From assembly GCF_022695515.1 (NCBI RefSeq), contig NZ_JALDPT010000032.1, positions 1-64,000 on the forward strand: a DNA stretch of 64,000 nucleotides, read 5' to 3'. The notes beneath the pieces were generated by a model. That model was not told the DNA's origin, searched no databases, and worked only from the letters and a program-made list of their open reading frames with translations. Shown here piece after piece: positions 42,472 to 52,112 of this stretch. Positions within the stretch are counted from its first letter, which is position 1. Each line of letters begins with the position of its first letter. The translations under genes and the position numbers were made by a program. This DNA is from Phenylobacterium aquaticum (GTDB lineage Bacteria > Pseudomonadota > Alphaproteobacteria > Caulobacterales > Caulobacteraceae).

Positions 42472-43146
42472 TCAGTCTTCCTTGGCTGAGAAGGTGCGGT
42501 CGCGGACGGCCCGCCACTCATCGGCGTAGTCCGTGTCGCGATAGGCGGGGAAGTAGGGGCCGCCCAGGGTGTAGTGGGCGATCTTCGCCTTGTCCTCGTA
42601 CGGGTACTCCCCGACCAGCCAGTTCCACTCCAGCGGCAGGCCGCCGATCAGGCTGTCGTCCTCCAGCCATTTGAACTGGTGCAGCTCCAGGCCGGTGGCG
42701 GTGTTCACATAGTCGGGCGTCAGCGCCCGGCAGCGGTCGTTGTTGAACAGCATGACGCTCGACCAGTTCTTCTTGGCGTAGCGCGTCTGGACGTTGCCGA
42801 GGAACTTCACGTCGCCGCTCGGCTCATAGAGGTGCTTGCAGACCATGACCGCATAGGCCGGATCGGCCAGGGCGAAGAGTTCGGCCAGGTCGGCCCGCAC
42901 CAGCATGTCGCAGTCCATGAACAGCGACCAACCCTCGTAGTTCGACAGCCAGGGCGTCAGGAACCTGGACATCGAGAATTCGGTGGACTGCAGGGTGTTG
43001 CGGTCGCGGGTGAACACCTGGGTCAGGTTGCGCAGATTGATCGGCGTCATGCGGACGGGTTGCGACGCGGTCTCCAGAATGCTCTGGCAAAGGGCGTGGT
43101 AGGCGACGATCTCGTTCTTGTCGTAGCCGATATAGATATTGAGCAT
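42472..43146 (-). CDS. Glycosyltransferase (GT-A, GT8-like)
   Basis: A 224-residue protein starting MLNIYIGYDKNEIVAYHALC. It contains the metal-binding DxD motif in GWSLFMDCDMLVRADLAELF, then KHLYEPSGDVKFLGNVQTRY, NWSSVMLFNNDRCRAL and a late acidic/aromatic segment (PLEWNWLVGEYPYEDKAKIA), the pattern of cytosolic sugar transferases using nucleotide sugars. The acceptor is unknown. It follows the TPR-glycosyltransferase gene with no spacer, suggesting work on the same glycan. Confidence 0.78.
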   Translation of the reverse strand: MLNIYIGYDKNEIVAYHALCQSILETASQPVRMTPINLRNLTQVFTRDRNTLQSTEFSMSRFLTPWLSNYEGWSLFMDCDMLVRADLAELFALADPAYAVMVCKHLYEPSGDVKFLGNVQTRYAKKNWSSVMLFNNDRCRALTPDYVNTATGLELHQFKWLEDDSLIGGLPLEWNWLVGEYPYEDKAKIAHYTLGGPYFPAYRDTDYADEWRAVRDRTFSAKED

Positions 43147-44835
43147 TCAGACAGACTCTCTTGCAGCGCGGACCGCGGCGGCGACGCGATCGAACGGACC
43201 GTTCCAGTCCCCGGGCGTCGTTTGGCGGCATAGTTCCACCGAGCTGTACCAGGGCATGGTCGCTCCCGTCGCGCCATATCGCCACTCCGGCGCGCTCGGG
43301 ATCAGGGTTAGGCAGCGCTGGCCCAGGGCGCCGGTCAAATGGATCAAGGCGGTCTGGACCGACACCACCAGGTCGAGGCTCATGACCAGGCCGGCTAGGT
43401 CCTCGAAATCGTCGATCTCCGACGCCGGAAAGACGGTGACGGCGTCACCGCCTGCCTGCCGCGCCTCGACCGGCGCGGTGTCGCCATACTGCAGACTGAC
43501 CCAGGTCACGCCCTTGATGGAGATCAAGGTCGCGAGCGCCTCGGGGGACAGGGAACGTCCCGCGGCCCCGGTCAGATCCGTGCCCCCGCGCCAGGACACC
43601 CCGATTTTCGGTCTCCCCGGCCCCAGGCGCGCGCGCCACCTGGCGACCACCTCCGGGCTCGGCGACAGATAGGGCGCGCCTGGAAAGGCCGAGCGCCCCT
43701 GCCGATAGGCGTAGGCCAGCCCTCCCAGGGGCAGGATTTCGTCAAAGCCGGCCGTCTCCACTGCGCCGAGGCGGTCGAGACCGACAAAGGCGATCTGCGG
43801 GAAGGAATGGCGAAACAGGCGCAGGAGCCGGGGATCGCAGACGCAGGTGATCTCCGCCGCGTCCCGCGCGAGATCGACCAGCAGGCTGGCGAACATCACC
43901 TGGTCGCCGATCCCCTGCTCCCCCACGACCAGCACCTTGCGGCCTGCGAGATCCGCGGGCGCGGCGCGGATGCGGAGTTGATCGCGCAGGGCCACGAGCC
44001 GGGCCGGCGCTGAGCGTCGAAGAAAGCCCTCCCGCCCCCAGCGGTGCTCATAATCGTCCCAGCCCCCGGCGAAATCGCCAGTCATCAGCCGCAGCAGGCC
44101 GCGGTGATAACGGCTGTCGGCGGAATCCGGGTCGAGACGGACCGCCTCATCGAGATCGGCCAGGGCTTCTGCGTGACGGCCCTGGGCCTGACGGGCGAGG
44201 CCGCGCCCGATCCAGGCCTCGGCGAGCCTCGGCGCGAGGGACAGGGCCTGGCAATAGGCCTGCTCGGCCTCGGCGCTGCGACCCAGACCGGTCAGGGCGT
44301 CGCCTCCGTGACGCAAGGCGCGGGGGGCGGCGGGACGGAGGGTGAGCGCCTGTTGCGCGGCGGCCAGGGCGTCGGCGTGTCGCCCCAGGGCGTTCAGGGC
44401 CTGGGCCCGGTTGGCGTGCGCCTCGGCCAGGGTGGGATCGAGGGCGACGGCCCGGTCCGCGGACTCGACCGCCTCCTCCGCCCGGTCCAGGGCGCAGAGG
44501 GTCTCGGCCCGATTGCACCAGGCGACCGCGTAGTCGGGTTTCAGGGTCAGCGCCCGGTCATAGGCCGCCAGGGCCTCCGCGGACCGGCCGAGCGCCCGCA
44601 GGGCCTGGGCCCGATTGCTCACCGTCGGCGCATGATCCGGCGCAAGGGCCAGGGCCTGGTCATAGGCGGCGAGCGCCTCCTCCGCGCGGCCGTCGGCCGC
44701 CAACCTCCCCAGCAGGCTGAACACCCCGGGGTGGCGCGGATTGTCCCGGGCGAAACGTCGCGCGGCCTGCTCGGCGGCGGCGAACTGACCCTCCTGCGCC
44801 AGCCGGCTCGCCGTCTGGAAGCCGTCCGGGGCCAA
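43147..44835 (-). CDS. TPR repeat protein with heptosyltransferase-like C-terminal domain
   Basis: A 562-residue protein. Residues about 1-270 are seven or more TPR units with the repeated core ALAAYDQALALAPDHA and RAQALRALGRSAEALAAYDR. The C-terminal 270 residues resemble a GT-B glycosyltransferase of the ADP-heptose family: KVLVVGEQGIGDQVMFASLL, then IGVSWRGGTDLTGAAGRSLS and LVVSVQTALIHLTGALGQRC. TTG start at 44835, one base after the holA stop; a later start cannot be excluded. Such fusions glycosylate proteins or surface polymers elsewhere. The acceptor here is unknown. Confidence 0.8.
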   Translation of the reverse strand: MAPDGFQTASRLAQEGQFAAAEQAARRFARDNPRHPGVFSLLGRLAADGRAEEALAAYDQALALAPDHAPTVSNRAQALRALGRSAEALAAYDRALTLKPDYAVAWCNRAETLCALDRAEEAVESADRAVALDPTLAEAHANRAQALNALGRHADALAAAQQALTLRPAAPRALRHGGDALTGLGRSAEAEQAYCQALSLAPRLAEAWIGRGLARQAQGRHAEALADLDEAVRLDPDSADSRYHRGLLRLMTGDFAGGWDDYEHRWGREGFLRRSAPARLVALRDQLRIRAAPADLAGRKVLVVGEQGIGDQVMFASLLVDLARDAAEITCVCDPRLLRLFRHSFPQIAFVGLDRLGAVETAGFDEILPLGGLAYAYRQGRSAFPGAPYLSPSPEVVARWRARLGPGRPKIGVSWRGGTDLTGAAGRSLSPEALATLISIKGVTWVSLQYGDTAPVEARQAGGDAVTVFPASEIDDFEDLAGLVMSLDLVVSVQTALIHLTGALGQRCLTLIPSAPEWRYGATGATMPWYSSVELCRQTTPGDWNGPFDRVAAAVRAARESV

Positions 44836-44836
44836 G

Positions 44837-45889
44837 TCAGAGCCCCAGTCGACGGGCCCGGCCGGCGATCTGCAGGGCCAGGCGTTCGGCGATCAGGCTG
44901 TCGGGTGATCCCGCGGTCTTGCAGGCCTTGTCGGCGGCGAGCACTTCGGGCTGCAGCTTGTCGAGTTCGGCGAGCGTCCAGCTGCGGGCCTGGCGCAGGA
45001 ACTCCCGCTCCTGTTTCCAGAACACGCCCGACGCCTTGGCCGCTTCCTGCAGGCCGGCGCCGCTCTTGGCCAGGGTCAGGGTGCGGCGCAACCGGCCGAG
45101 ATAGGTTCCGATGGCCCGGACGGCGGCGGGACCCGCCTCCCCTTCCTGGGCCGCGCGGCGGAGCCCTTGCTGGGCCTCGCCCAGGCGTCCGCCGAAGGCG
45201 TCGGCGGCGGCGTCGGACAGCGAGGCTTCGGGTTCCACGCCCAGGAAGTCCTCAAGGTCCTTGGGATTGGCCGAGATTCCCGAGCCCGGGCCGAGAAACA
45301 GGGCCAGGCGCTCGATCTCCTGGCGCGCCACACCGCGTTCCTTGGGCATGCGGGCCACGAACATGGCGAGCGCGTCCGAGGTGAGGGAGACATTGTCCTT
45401 GGCCAGGGTCTCGCGGACGAGGCGGGCCACATCCCCAGGCTCATCCTCATAGCAGGGGATGGTCGCGCAGCCCGGCGCCTTCTCGGCGGCCTTGCGCAAG
45501 CCCGACTCGCGGCCGAGATTGCCGGCCTCGATGAGGTAGAAGGCGTCGGGATTGAGTTCGCCCGCCATGTGCCGGGCCAGGGCCTCGGCGGCCGTGCGGT
45601 CGGGCCCCACCTTGTCGGAGCCGAGCTTCAGCCGCACCAGCCGGCGGCCGCCCATCATCGACTGGGCCGCGAGCTCGCCCTCCAGCCGGCCGGCCTCGGC
45701 CTCGATGTCGACATCGGTCAGCAGCGCGGTGTCGAAGGGGTCGTCCGGCCGGTCGCAGACCTTGAGGCTCAGCTGGTTGGCGCGGTCGCGCACCACCCCC
45801 ATGTCGCGGCCATAGATCAGGGCGGCGCGGATCTCCTTGTCCGGCTGCCCCAGGAAGCGCTCGATATCAGGCCGGCGGCTGAGGATCAT
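44837..45889 (-). CDS. holA: DNA polymerase III delta subunit
   Basis: A 350-residue clamp-loader wrench subunit. N-terminal AALIYGRDMGVVRDRANQLS matches the non-ATP-binding RecA-like fold, followed by RRLVRLKLGSDKVG, AFYLIEAGNLGRESGLRKAA and ATIPCYEDEPGDVARLVRE. The C-terminal collar domain ends LDKLQPEVLAADKACKTAG. It lies 9 bp after lptE on the same strand in the DUF3576-leuS-lptE-holA order typical of alphaproteobacteria. Confidence 0.93.
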   Translation of the reverse strand: MILSRRPDIERFLGQPDKEIRAALIYGRDMGVVRDRANQLSLKVCDRPDDPFDTALLTDVDIEAEAGRLEGELAAQSMMGGRRLVRLKLGSDKVGPDRTAAEALARHMAGELNPDAFYLIEAGNLGRESGLRKAAEKAPGCATIPCYEDEPGDVARLVRETLAKDNVSLTSDALAMFVARMPKERGVARQEIERLALFLGPGSGISANPKDLEDFLGVEPEASLSDAAADAFGGRLGEAQQGLRRAAQEGEAGPAAVRAIGTYLGRLRRTLTLAKSGAGLQEAAKASGVFWKQEREFLRQARSWTLAELDKLQPEVLAADKACKTAGSPDSLIAERLALQIAGRARRLGL

Positions 45890-45898
45890 CCCCTGCCC

Positions 45899-46429
45899 TC
45901 AGGGCTTCTTGGCCGTCTTCGGCTTGGCGAGCCAGGTGGCGAGCTCCAGCTCGATCTTGCGCGCGGCCTCTTCCGACGCCCGGTCCTGGGCGTCCTGCTG
46001 GGCGGCGATCGAGGCATAGGGCTGGTCGGCGGAATCGTAGGTCACCTCGACCCGCACCCGGCCGGTCTTCACCGTCGCGCCGGTGGCGCTGGAGACCAGG
46101 GTGTAGACGGCGGTCAGCACGTATTCGTAGCGGGTGGCGACGTTGTCGACCCGCACGCCCCGCGGATAGCGCTGCTCGCCCAGCTGCAGGTCCATGCGAT
46201 AGGTCGAAGGCGCGCTGGGGTTATGCGCCAGGGCGTCGTCCAGATGCTCGCGGATCAGCTCGCCGACCCGGCCTTCCGGCGTGGTGACATGCACCGAGGA
46301 CAGCGCGCTGGAGACGCCCGGTGTCGCATAGAGCGGGGTGAAGCCGCAGGCCTGCAGGCTGACGCCCGTGGCCAGGAGGGCGGCGGCGGTCGCCAGGGCG
46401 GAGAGCGGGTTTCGGGTCATCATCCTCAC
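45899..46429 (-). CDS. lptE: LPS assembly lipoprotein LptE
   Basis: A 176-residue outer-membrane lipoprotein that plugs LptD and helps deliver lipopolysaccharide. Signal peptide LSALATAAALLATGVSLQAC with lipobox Cys 28, then GFTPLYATPGVSSALSSVHV, the characteristic LptE opening. YEYVLTAVYTLVSSATGATV and ASIAAQQDAQDRASEEAARK follow. It overlaps the end of leuS and precedes holA, the usual context. Confidence 0.9.
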   Translation of the reverse strand: MRMMTRNPLSALATAAALLATGVSLQACGFTPLYATPGVSSALSSVHVTTPEGRVGELIREHLDDALAHNPSAPSTYRMDLQLGEQRYPRGVRVDNVATRYEYVLTAVYTLVSSATGATVKTGRVRVEVTYDSADQPYASIAAQQDAQDRASEEAARKIELELATWLAKPKTAKKP

Positions 46430-49013
46430 GCGGCCACGATGTTGACGATGCGGTCCTTGACCACGATCACCTTGCGGATGGTCAGGCCCTCAAGGCGCCG
46501 TGTGATCTCGGGATCGTCAAGCACCAACTTCTCCACATCCGCCGGTTCGGCGCCCGCGGGGCCGAAATCTCGCCCCGGCGCTTGCCATTGACCTGCACCG
46601 GCAGGATCCGCACCGCGTCCTCGGTCAGGGCGGGGTCGAAGTCCGGCCAGGGGGCGTTGACCACCATGCCGGTTCCGCCGATCCGCGCCCAGCATTCTTC
46701 CGCCAGGTGGGGGGTGAAGGGCGAGATCAGCCGGGCGAAGGCCGACAGGGCCTCGGCGCGGGCGGCCAGCAGGGCGGGGCTCGCGCCCTCCGCCTTGTGC
46801 TCCTTCAGGGTGTTCAGGAACTCATACAGCCGGGCGATGCCGGAATTGAACCGGAAGGTCTCGATGGCCTCGGTCATGGCCTTGATCAGCCGGTGCGAGG
46901 CGCGGCGGACGGCCTTGGCCGCGTCGTCACCTTCGATGTCGGCGGCGGGCGCCGCTTCGGGCTGACTGTCGAACTCGTCCCAGACCCGGTTGACGAAACG
47001 CCAGGCGCCCTGGACGCCCCCCGTGGTCCACTGGGTGTCGCGTTCAGGCGGGCTGTCGGACAGGACGAACAGGCGCGCGGCGTCGACGCCATAGACGTCG
47101 AAGATCTCTTCCGGCGCGACCGTGTTCTTCTTGGACTTCGACATCTTCTCGACGTCGCCGATGATGATCTGCTCGCCGCTGTCGACCATGACCGCCCGGC
47201 GGATATTGCCCTCGGCGGTGATCTCGACGTCGGCCGGCTCCAGCCATTCGCCGCTCTGACGGCGATAGGTCTCGTGGGTGACCATCCCTTGGGTGAACAG
47301 GCCGGTGAAAGGCTCCTTCACGCTCAACATGCCCTCGTCGGACAGGGCGCGGGTGATGAAGCGCGAATAGAGCAGGTGCAGCACCGCGTGCTCCACCCCG
47401 CCCACATATTGGTCCACCGGCATCCAGTAGTCGGCCGCCTCGTGGCTGATCGGCTCGGGCGCGGTCGGATCGGTGAAGCGGGCGAAATACCAGGAGCTGT
47501 CGACGAAGGTGTCCAGCGTGTCGGTCTCGCGCTGGGCGGGGCCGGCGCAGGTCGGACAGGTGGTGGTCTTCCAGGTCGGGTGCCGCGCGAGCGCGTTGCC
47601 GGGCTTGGAGAAGTCCAGGTCCAGCGGCAGGGCGACCGGCAGCTGGTCCTTGGGTACGGCGACCACGCCGCACTTGTCGCAATGGACCACCGGGATCGGG
47701 CAGCCCCAGCCACGCTGACGGGCGACGCCCCAGTCGCGCAGGCGGAAGACGGTGGCGCCCTTGCCCGCGCCTTGAGCCTCGATGCGGGCGATGGCCTCGG
47801 CCTTGGCCGCCTCGATCTCCAGGCCGTCCAGGAACTGGGAATTGAAGATCTTGCCCGGGCCGACATAGGCCTCGGTTCCGACCTGATAGGTCGCCGGGTC
47901 CTCGCCGGCCGGCAGGACCACCGGCTTGACCGGCAGGCCATACTTGCGGGCGAAGTCCAGGTCGCGCTGGTCGTGGGCGGGGCAGGCGAAGATCGCGCCC
48001 GTGCCGTAGTCCATCAGGATGAAATTGGCGATCCAGACCGGCAGCTTCCAGTCGGGGTCGAACGGGTGGGCGACGGTCAGGCCGGTGTCGTAGCCGATCT
48101 TCTCGGCGGTCTCGATCTCGGCCTCGGACGCCCCGCCCCGCCGGCATTCGGCGATGAAGGCCGCGGCCTTGGGATCGGCGGCGGCGATCTGCTCGGCCAG
48201 GGGGTGGTCGGGCGCAATGCCGGCGAAGCTCGCCCCGAACAGGGTGTCGGGACGGGTGGTGTAGACCTCCAGCCCGCTTTCGAACCCGGCCGGAACCTTG
48301 TCCGCGAACTTGAACGCGAACCTCAGGCCCTTGGAGCGGCCGATCCAGTTCTCCTGCATGGTCCGGACCTTGTCCGGCCAGCGATCCAGGGTCTTCAGCC
48401 CGTCCAGCAGGTCGTCGGCATAGTCGGTGATGCGCAGGAACCACTGGTTCAGCTTGCGCTTCTCGACCACGGCGCCGGAGCGCCAGCCCCGGCCGTCGAC
48501 CACCTGCTCATTGGCCAGCACGGTCTGGTCGATCGGATCCCAGTTGACGACGCCTTCGCGGCGATAGACCAGGCCGCGCGTCCACAGGTCCAGGAACCAG
48601 GCCTGCTGCTGGCCGTAATAGGCCTCGTCGCAGGTGGCGAACTCGCGGCTCCAGTCGATGGACAGGCCCAGCTGCTTCAGCTCGGTCCGCATCTTGGCGA
48701 TGTTGTCATAGGTCCAGGCGCGCGGATCGACGCCGCGCTCCATGGCCGCGTTCTCCGCCGGCAGGCCGAAGGCGTCCCAGCCCATGGGGTGCAGGACGTT
48801 GAATCCCTTGGCCTTCATGTAGCGGGCCTTGACGTCGCCGAGCGCATAGTTGCGCACATGGCCCATGTGCAGACGTCCCGACGGATAGGGGAACATCTCC
48901 AGCGCATAGTATTTCGGCCGGCCGCTCGACGGCGGGTCGGCGCGGAAAACGTCAGCCTCGGCCCAGGCGTTACGCCATTTGGGCTCGGTCTCTTTGGGAT
49001 TGTAGCGGGCCAT
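46426..49013 (-). CDS. leuS: Leucyl-tRNA synthetase, frameshifted near the C-terminus in this sequence
   Basis: A class I synthetase of about 860 residues charging tRNA-Leu. The HIGH-type motif is PSGRLHMGHVRNY, the editing domain (about 225-420) has TRPDTLFGASFAGI, the zinc knuckle region has HCDKCGVVAVPKDQ and CPTCAGP, and the KMSKS loop is EKMSKSKKNTVAPEEIFDVY. The frame shifts at a GGGG run (46558-46561): as read it ends SAPRAPNRRMW, whereas one more base continues APAGAEPADVEKLVLDD to VKDRIVNIVAA, the normal C-terminus. An essential gene, so a base-call error is likely. Confidence 0.92.
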
Positions 49014-49137
49014 GGGCAGGCTTTAGCGTGGTTTCAGGGTCTAGGGAAACCAGGCGCGCACGGTAAAACGCGCGGCCCGGCGGGCGGGCGCGCGTTCGAC
49101 CGGTGTTTGCGTGAAATCGCCCGAACGCGCGGGAGCG

Positions 49138-49653
49138 TCAGCCCCGGATGTTCGAGAGTCGAAGCTGCCGGGCCCGGGTCAGGATGGCGTTTTCGATATC
49201 CGTCTCGGTCTGGCCGGCCGTGGCGGTGTCGACCCAGGTTCCGCTCGCGTCCTTGGACTGCTTGAACACCGCGACCTTCAGGCCGTCAGCGCGCAGGCGC
49301 GAGTCCAGGATGTAGACGGTGCACTTGAAGCGCTCGTCCGGCTTTTCCGGATTGGTGTACCAGTCGGTGATCACCGTGCCGCCATAGGGGTCGGCCGAGG
49401 CCAGCGGCATGAAGGACAGGGTGTCCAGGGTCGCGCGCCAGAGATAGCCGTTGACGCCGATGGCGGGCTGGTCGCTGGGGGTCGAGGCCTTGCCGCCGCC
49501 GCCGCCCATATGGAAAAGGCTGAAGCCGCCCGGCTTCTGGGTCTGGTAGGTCCGGGGTCCCGAACCACTTGAGCAGGCGCCAAGCGTCGCCACGCTCAGG
49601 GCCAACACCCCGGCCGCAACGCCCCGCATCCAGACTCCGCGCACAAACGGCAT
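49138..49653 (-). CDS. DUF3576 domain lipoprotein
   Basis: A 171-residue outer-membrane-type lipoprotein. Signal peptide RGVAAGVLALSVATLGAC with lipobox LGAC, then a Gly-rich stretch and the DUF3576 core: IGVNGYLWRATLDTLSFMPL, DPYGGTVITDWYTNPEKPDE, RFKCTVYILDSRLRADGLKV and IENAILTRARQLRL. The family is alphaproteobacterial with unknown role and usually precedes leuS and lptE, suggesting an envelope function. Start MPFVRGVW; MRGVAAG eight codons later is an alternative. Confidence 0.87.
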   Translation of the reverse strand: MPFVRGVWMRGVAAGVLALSVATLGACSSGSGPRTYQTQKPGGFSLFHMGGGGGKASTPSDQPAIGVNGYLWRATLDTLSFMPLASADPYGGTVITDWYTNPEKPDERFKCTVYILDSRLRADGLKVAVFKQSKDASGTWVDTATAGQTETDIENAILTRARQLRLSNIRG

Positions 49654-49903
49654 ATGTATCCGCTCCCAACAGTTGATCCGCGTCGGTGGTTTCGCCGCGC
49701 GGCGCCGCCCCGCGCCGTGCCCTCTATAACAACGGCTCTTGAACCTCCAAACAGGAATCGCGTGGCATGGTCGCCACATAAGCGAGCGAACCGTACCAAT
49801 GTGACCGGTGCGACGTCTGAACCTGTTGACCCCGCGGTCTGCGGAAGACTAAGCCCAATCGACGGTCTCGCCCGAAACGGCGGGGTCGGGGCTATGGGGG
49901 CCC

Positions 49904-50296
49904 ATGAAGGTGGTCATGTCCTACCGGACGGTCATTTCGTTGCTGGGTGCGGCGCTCCTCGCGGGCGCGGCGTCCTCGGCGCATGCCGACTCCGCGAAGA
50001 AGACCACCGATTTCACCGTGCGCAGCGACGTTTCGACCCTGGCCCCGCAAGGGACCAAGTCGTTGAAGTGGGACGCGCGCAAGGGGCGCTGGGGGGTTAC
50101 GCTGAACCTCGACCAACCGGTCGGGCGGGACGCGCAATGGAACGACATTCAGGCCGGCGCCTATTTCCGCGTCACGCCGTCGCTCCGCATCGGCGGGGCC
50201 GTGGCCCTGGGCGACAAGGTCGCGCCGAACTACAAGCAGACTGAACCGCAGGACAGCGCGCCGCGGGTCAAGCTCGAGACCGCCTTCAAGTTCTAA
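49904..50296 (+). CDS. NtrZ family periplasmic regulatory protein
   Basis: A 130-residue exported protein: signal peptide SLLGAALLAGAASSAHA, then TTDFTVRSDVSTLAPQGTKS, LKWDARKGRWGVTLNLDQPV, AQWNDIQAGAYFRVTPSLRI and PRVKLETAFKF. This matches my memory of NtrZ, which in Caulobacter represses the phosphatase activity of the kinase NtrY from the periplasm. ntrYX is not in this window. An in-frame ATG at 49916 (MSYRTV) is an equally good start. It converges with the ThiE-like gene, overlapping 11 bp. Confidence 0.75.
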   Translation: MKVVMSYRTVISLLGAALLAGAASSAHADSAKKTTDFTVRSDVSTLAPQGTKSLKWDARKGRWGVTLNLDQPVGRDAQWNDIQAGAYFRVTPSLRIGGAVALGDKVAPNYKQTEPQDSAPRVKLETAFKF

Positions 50297-50837
50297 GGCC
50301 CTCCACGGCCGCTATGCCGATCACGCCCGTAGGCAACAGCCTGCGGGCTGTTTTGTCATTAACCCCGCCCAGGGCGTAGACCGGCGCGATCGCGCGCCGC
50401 GCCAGGATCGCCAGTCGGACCGGTCCCAGGGGCGGGCCCGCCGAGGGGCTGCGCGAGGGAAAGATCGCCGAGACCACCAGGGCGTCGGCCCGCACCCGGC
50501 TCGCCCGCGGACCGTGGGCGGCCGCCGTGACGATCCAGCCGGGATGGGCGCGCTTCAGCGCTGCGGCCCGATGGGCCAGCCGCTCCGGCAGATGGACGCC
50601 GTCCGCCCCGGCCCGGACCGCGAGGCCCGCGTCCGCGCCAATCAGCAGCGTCACGCCCCGGACCCGGGTGATCGCCCTCAGGGCCCGAGCCACCGCAAGG
50701 GCGTCCGGCGCCCCGAAGGCGCGATAGACCAGGGCCGCGCCGCGGGGCAGGGACCTGGCCAGAGCCAGGACGTCGGGGGTGCGGCTCGGATCGGTGAAGG
50801 CCAGCAGGGCGGGCAGGGGCTTTCGCGCGGCCGCCAT
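50286..50837 (-). CDS. Thiamine phosphate synthase-like protein
   Basis: A 183-residue ThiE/TenI-type TIM barrel: PLPALLAFTDPSRTPDVLAL, ALVYRAFGAPDALAVARALR, GVTLLIGADAGLAVRAGADG, VHLPERLAHR, ALVVSAIFPSRSPSAGPPLG and VYALGGVNDKTARRLLPTGV. It is shorter than classic ThiE (about 210), and the diphosphate-binding basic residues are only partly evident, so it may be a paralog rather than the main enzyme. It is divergent from yggS across 52 bp, a common neighbour pair in alphaproteobacteria. Confidence 0.75.
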   Translation of the reverse strand: MAAARKPLPALLAFTDPSRTPDVLALARSLPRGAALVYRAFGAPDALAVARALRAITRVRGVTLLIGADAGLAVRAGADGVHLPERLAHRAAALKRAHPGWIVTAAAHGPRASRVRADALVVSAIFPSRSPSAGPPLGPVRLAILARRAIAPVYALGGVNDKTARRLLPTGVIGIAAVEGLRT

Positions 50838-50889
50838 GCGCCTTAAGGCTTGCGCCGTCCTCGCCACCGACCAGAAGCCTGAACCCGAA

Positions 50890-51558
50890 ATGTCCGCGTC
50901 CCCCGCTCTCGACGACGTGCTCGCCCGCATCGCCCGCGCCGCCGAAGCGGCCGGTCGGGCGCCGGCGGATGTGACCCTGGTCGCGGTCTCCAAGCAACAG
51001 GCTTGGGACAAGGTCGCGCCGGTCCTGGCTGCGGGACAGAGGGTGTTCGGCGAGAACCGGGTTCAGGAAGCCATGGAGCGCTGGACCGAGCGCCGGGCGG
51101 AGATCGAGCTGCGGCTGATCGGCCCCCTGCAATCGAACAAGGCGCGGGATGCGGTCGCCTTCTTCGACGTCATCGAAAGCGTCGATCGCGAGAAGATCGC
51201 CCGGGCGCTGGCCGAAGAGATCCAGAAACAGGGCAAGGCGCCCCGGCTCTATGTCCAGGTCAATACTGGCGAGGAGCCTCAGAAGGCCGGGGTGATCCCG
51301 ACCGAGACCGACGCCTTCGTCGCCGATCTGCGCAAGACCCATGGCTTCGAGATCGAGGGACTGATGTGCATCCCGCCGGTGGGCGAACCGGCCGGCCCGC
51401 ACTTCGCCCTGCTGGCCGCCCTCGCCGCACGCAACGGGATCGCGAAACTCTCCATGGGCATGAGCGACGATTTCGAGACCGCCGTCCGCTTCGGCGCGAC
51501 CAGCGTGCGGGTGGGCTCGGCCCTGTTCGGCGGGCGGGCGCCGGCTGCTCAGGCCTGA
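50890..51558 (+). CDS. YggS family pyridoxal phosphate homeostasis protein
   Basis: A 222-residue PLP-binding barrel. The PLP lysine lies in DVTLVAVSKQQAWDKV; further signatures are FGENRVQEAMERW, IELRLIGPLQSNKARDAVAF, LYVQVNTGEEPQKAGV, GLMCIPPVGEP, LSMGMSDDFETAVRFGATSV and RVGSALFGGR. These proteins bind PLP and balance vitamin B6 and amino acid pools without a known catalytic turnover. ATG at 50890 begins just before the conserved helix. Confidence 0.93.
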   Translation: MSASPALDDVLARIARAAEAAGRAPADVTLVAVSKQQAWDKVAPVLAAGQRVFGENRVQEAMERWTERRAEIELRLIGPLQSNKARDAVAFFDVIESVDREKIARALAEEIQKQGKAPRLYVQVNTGEEPQKAGVIPTETDAFVADLRKTHGFEIEGLMCIPPVGEPAGPHFALLAALAARNGIAKLSMGMSDDFETAVRFGATSVRVGSALFGGRAPAAQA

Positions 51559-52055
51559 ACGATCGCCACGGCGTCGCCCGGCCGGGCCTTCTTCAGCAGT
51601 TCCAAAAGGTCCTCGCGGGCCAGGGCCACGCATCCTTCGGTGGGCGAATAGCCGTCGCGGGCGATGTGCAGGAAGATGGCCGAACCCTTGCCGGGAACCG
51701 GCGGGTCGTCGTTATAGGCCAGGATCCCGATCAGGTCGTAGACATGGTCCTCGCGCCACAGGTGCTCGGCGCTGGCCGGGTAGGGGAGGCGGACCGGGGT
51801 GTTGTAGGCCGGGTCGGCCGGGGCGTCGCACCAGCCGTCGTCCGGGCCGATGGCCTGGGCGGGCAGGGCGGTGAGCGGCGGCGGGCCGCGGTCGGGCCGG
51901 TAGAGAATGCGCCGGAGCGTCCAGGTCCCCAGAGGGGAGGCGCCGTCGCCCTCGTGCTTGGCCTCCGCCGTCTTCACCCCTCCCTTGCCCAGGGCGCAGC
52001 GGGTCCAGCGCCCGTCCAGATCGAAGCGTCCATCTGACATCGCCGTGAAGATCAC
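51549..52055 (-). CDS. L,D-transpeptidase (YkuD) family protein
   Basis: A 168-residue protein ending in the YkuD catalytic block IFLHIARDGYSPTEGCVALA, with His and nucleophile Cys spaced as in the family. DGASPLGTWTLRRILYRPDR and RLPYPASAEHLW precede it. No signal peptide is evident, which is usual for this short DUF-like branch often called L,D-transpeptidase catalytic domain protein. It may crosslink or tailor peptidoglycan. Its 3' end overlaps yggS by 10 bp. MSDGRFDL five codons in is an alternative start. Confidence 0.83.
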   Translation of the reverse strand: MIFTAMSDGRFDLDGRWTRCALGKGGVKTAEAKHEGDGASPLGTWTLRRILYRPDRGPPPLTALPAQAIGPDDGWCDAPADPAYNTPVRLPYPASAEHLWREDHVYDLIGILAYNDDPPVPGKGSAIFLHIARDGYSPTEGCVALAREDLLELLKKARPGDAVAIVQA

Positions 52056-52112
52056 GCCCTAAGCCCCTCGAAGGATTGGCGGGAAAGCCCGACACGGTGC
52101 ATGTTTCCGCCC

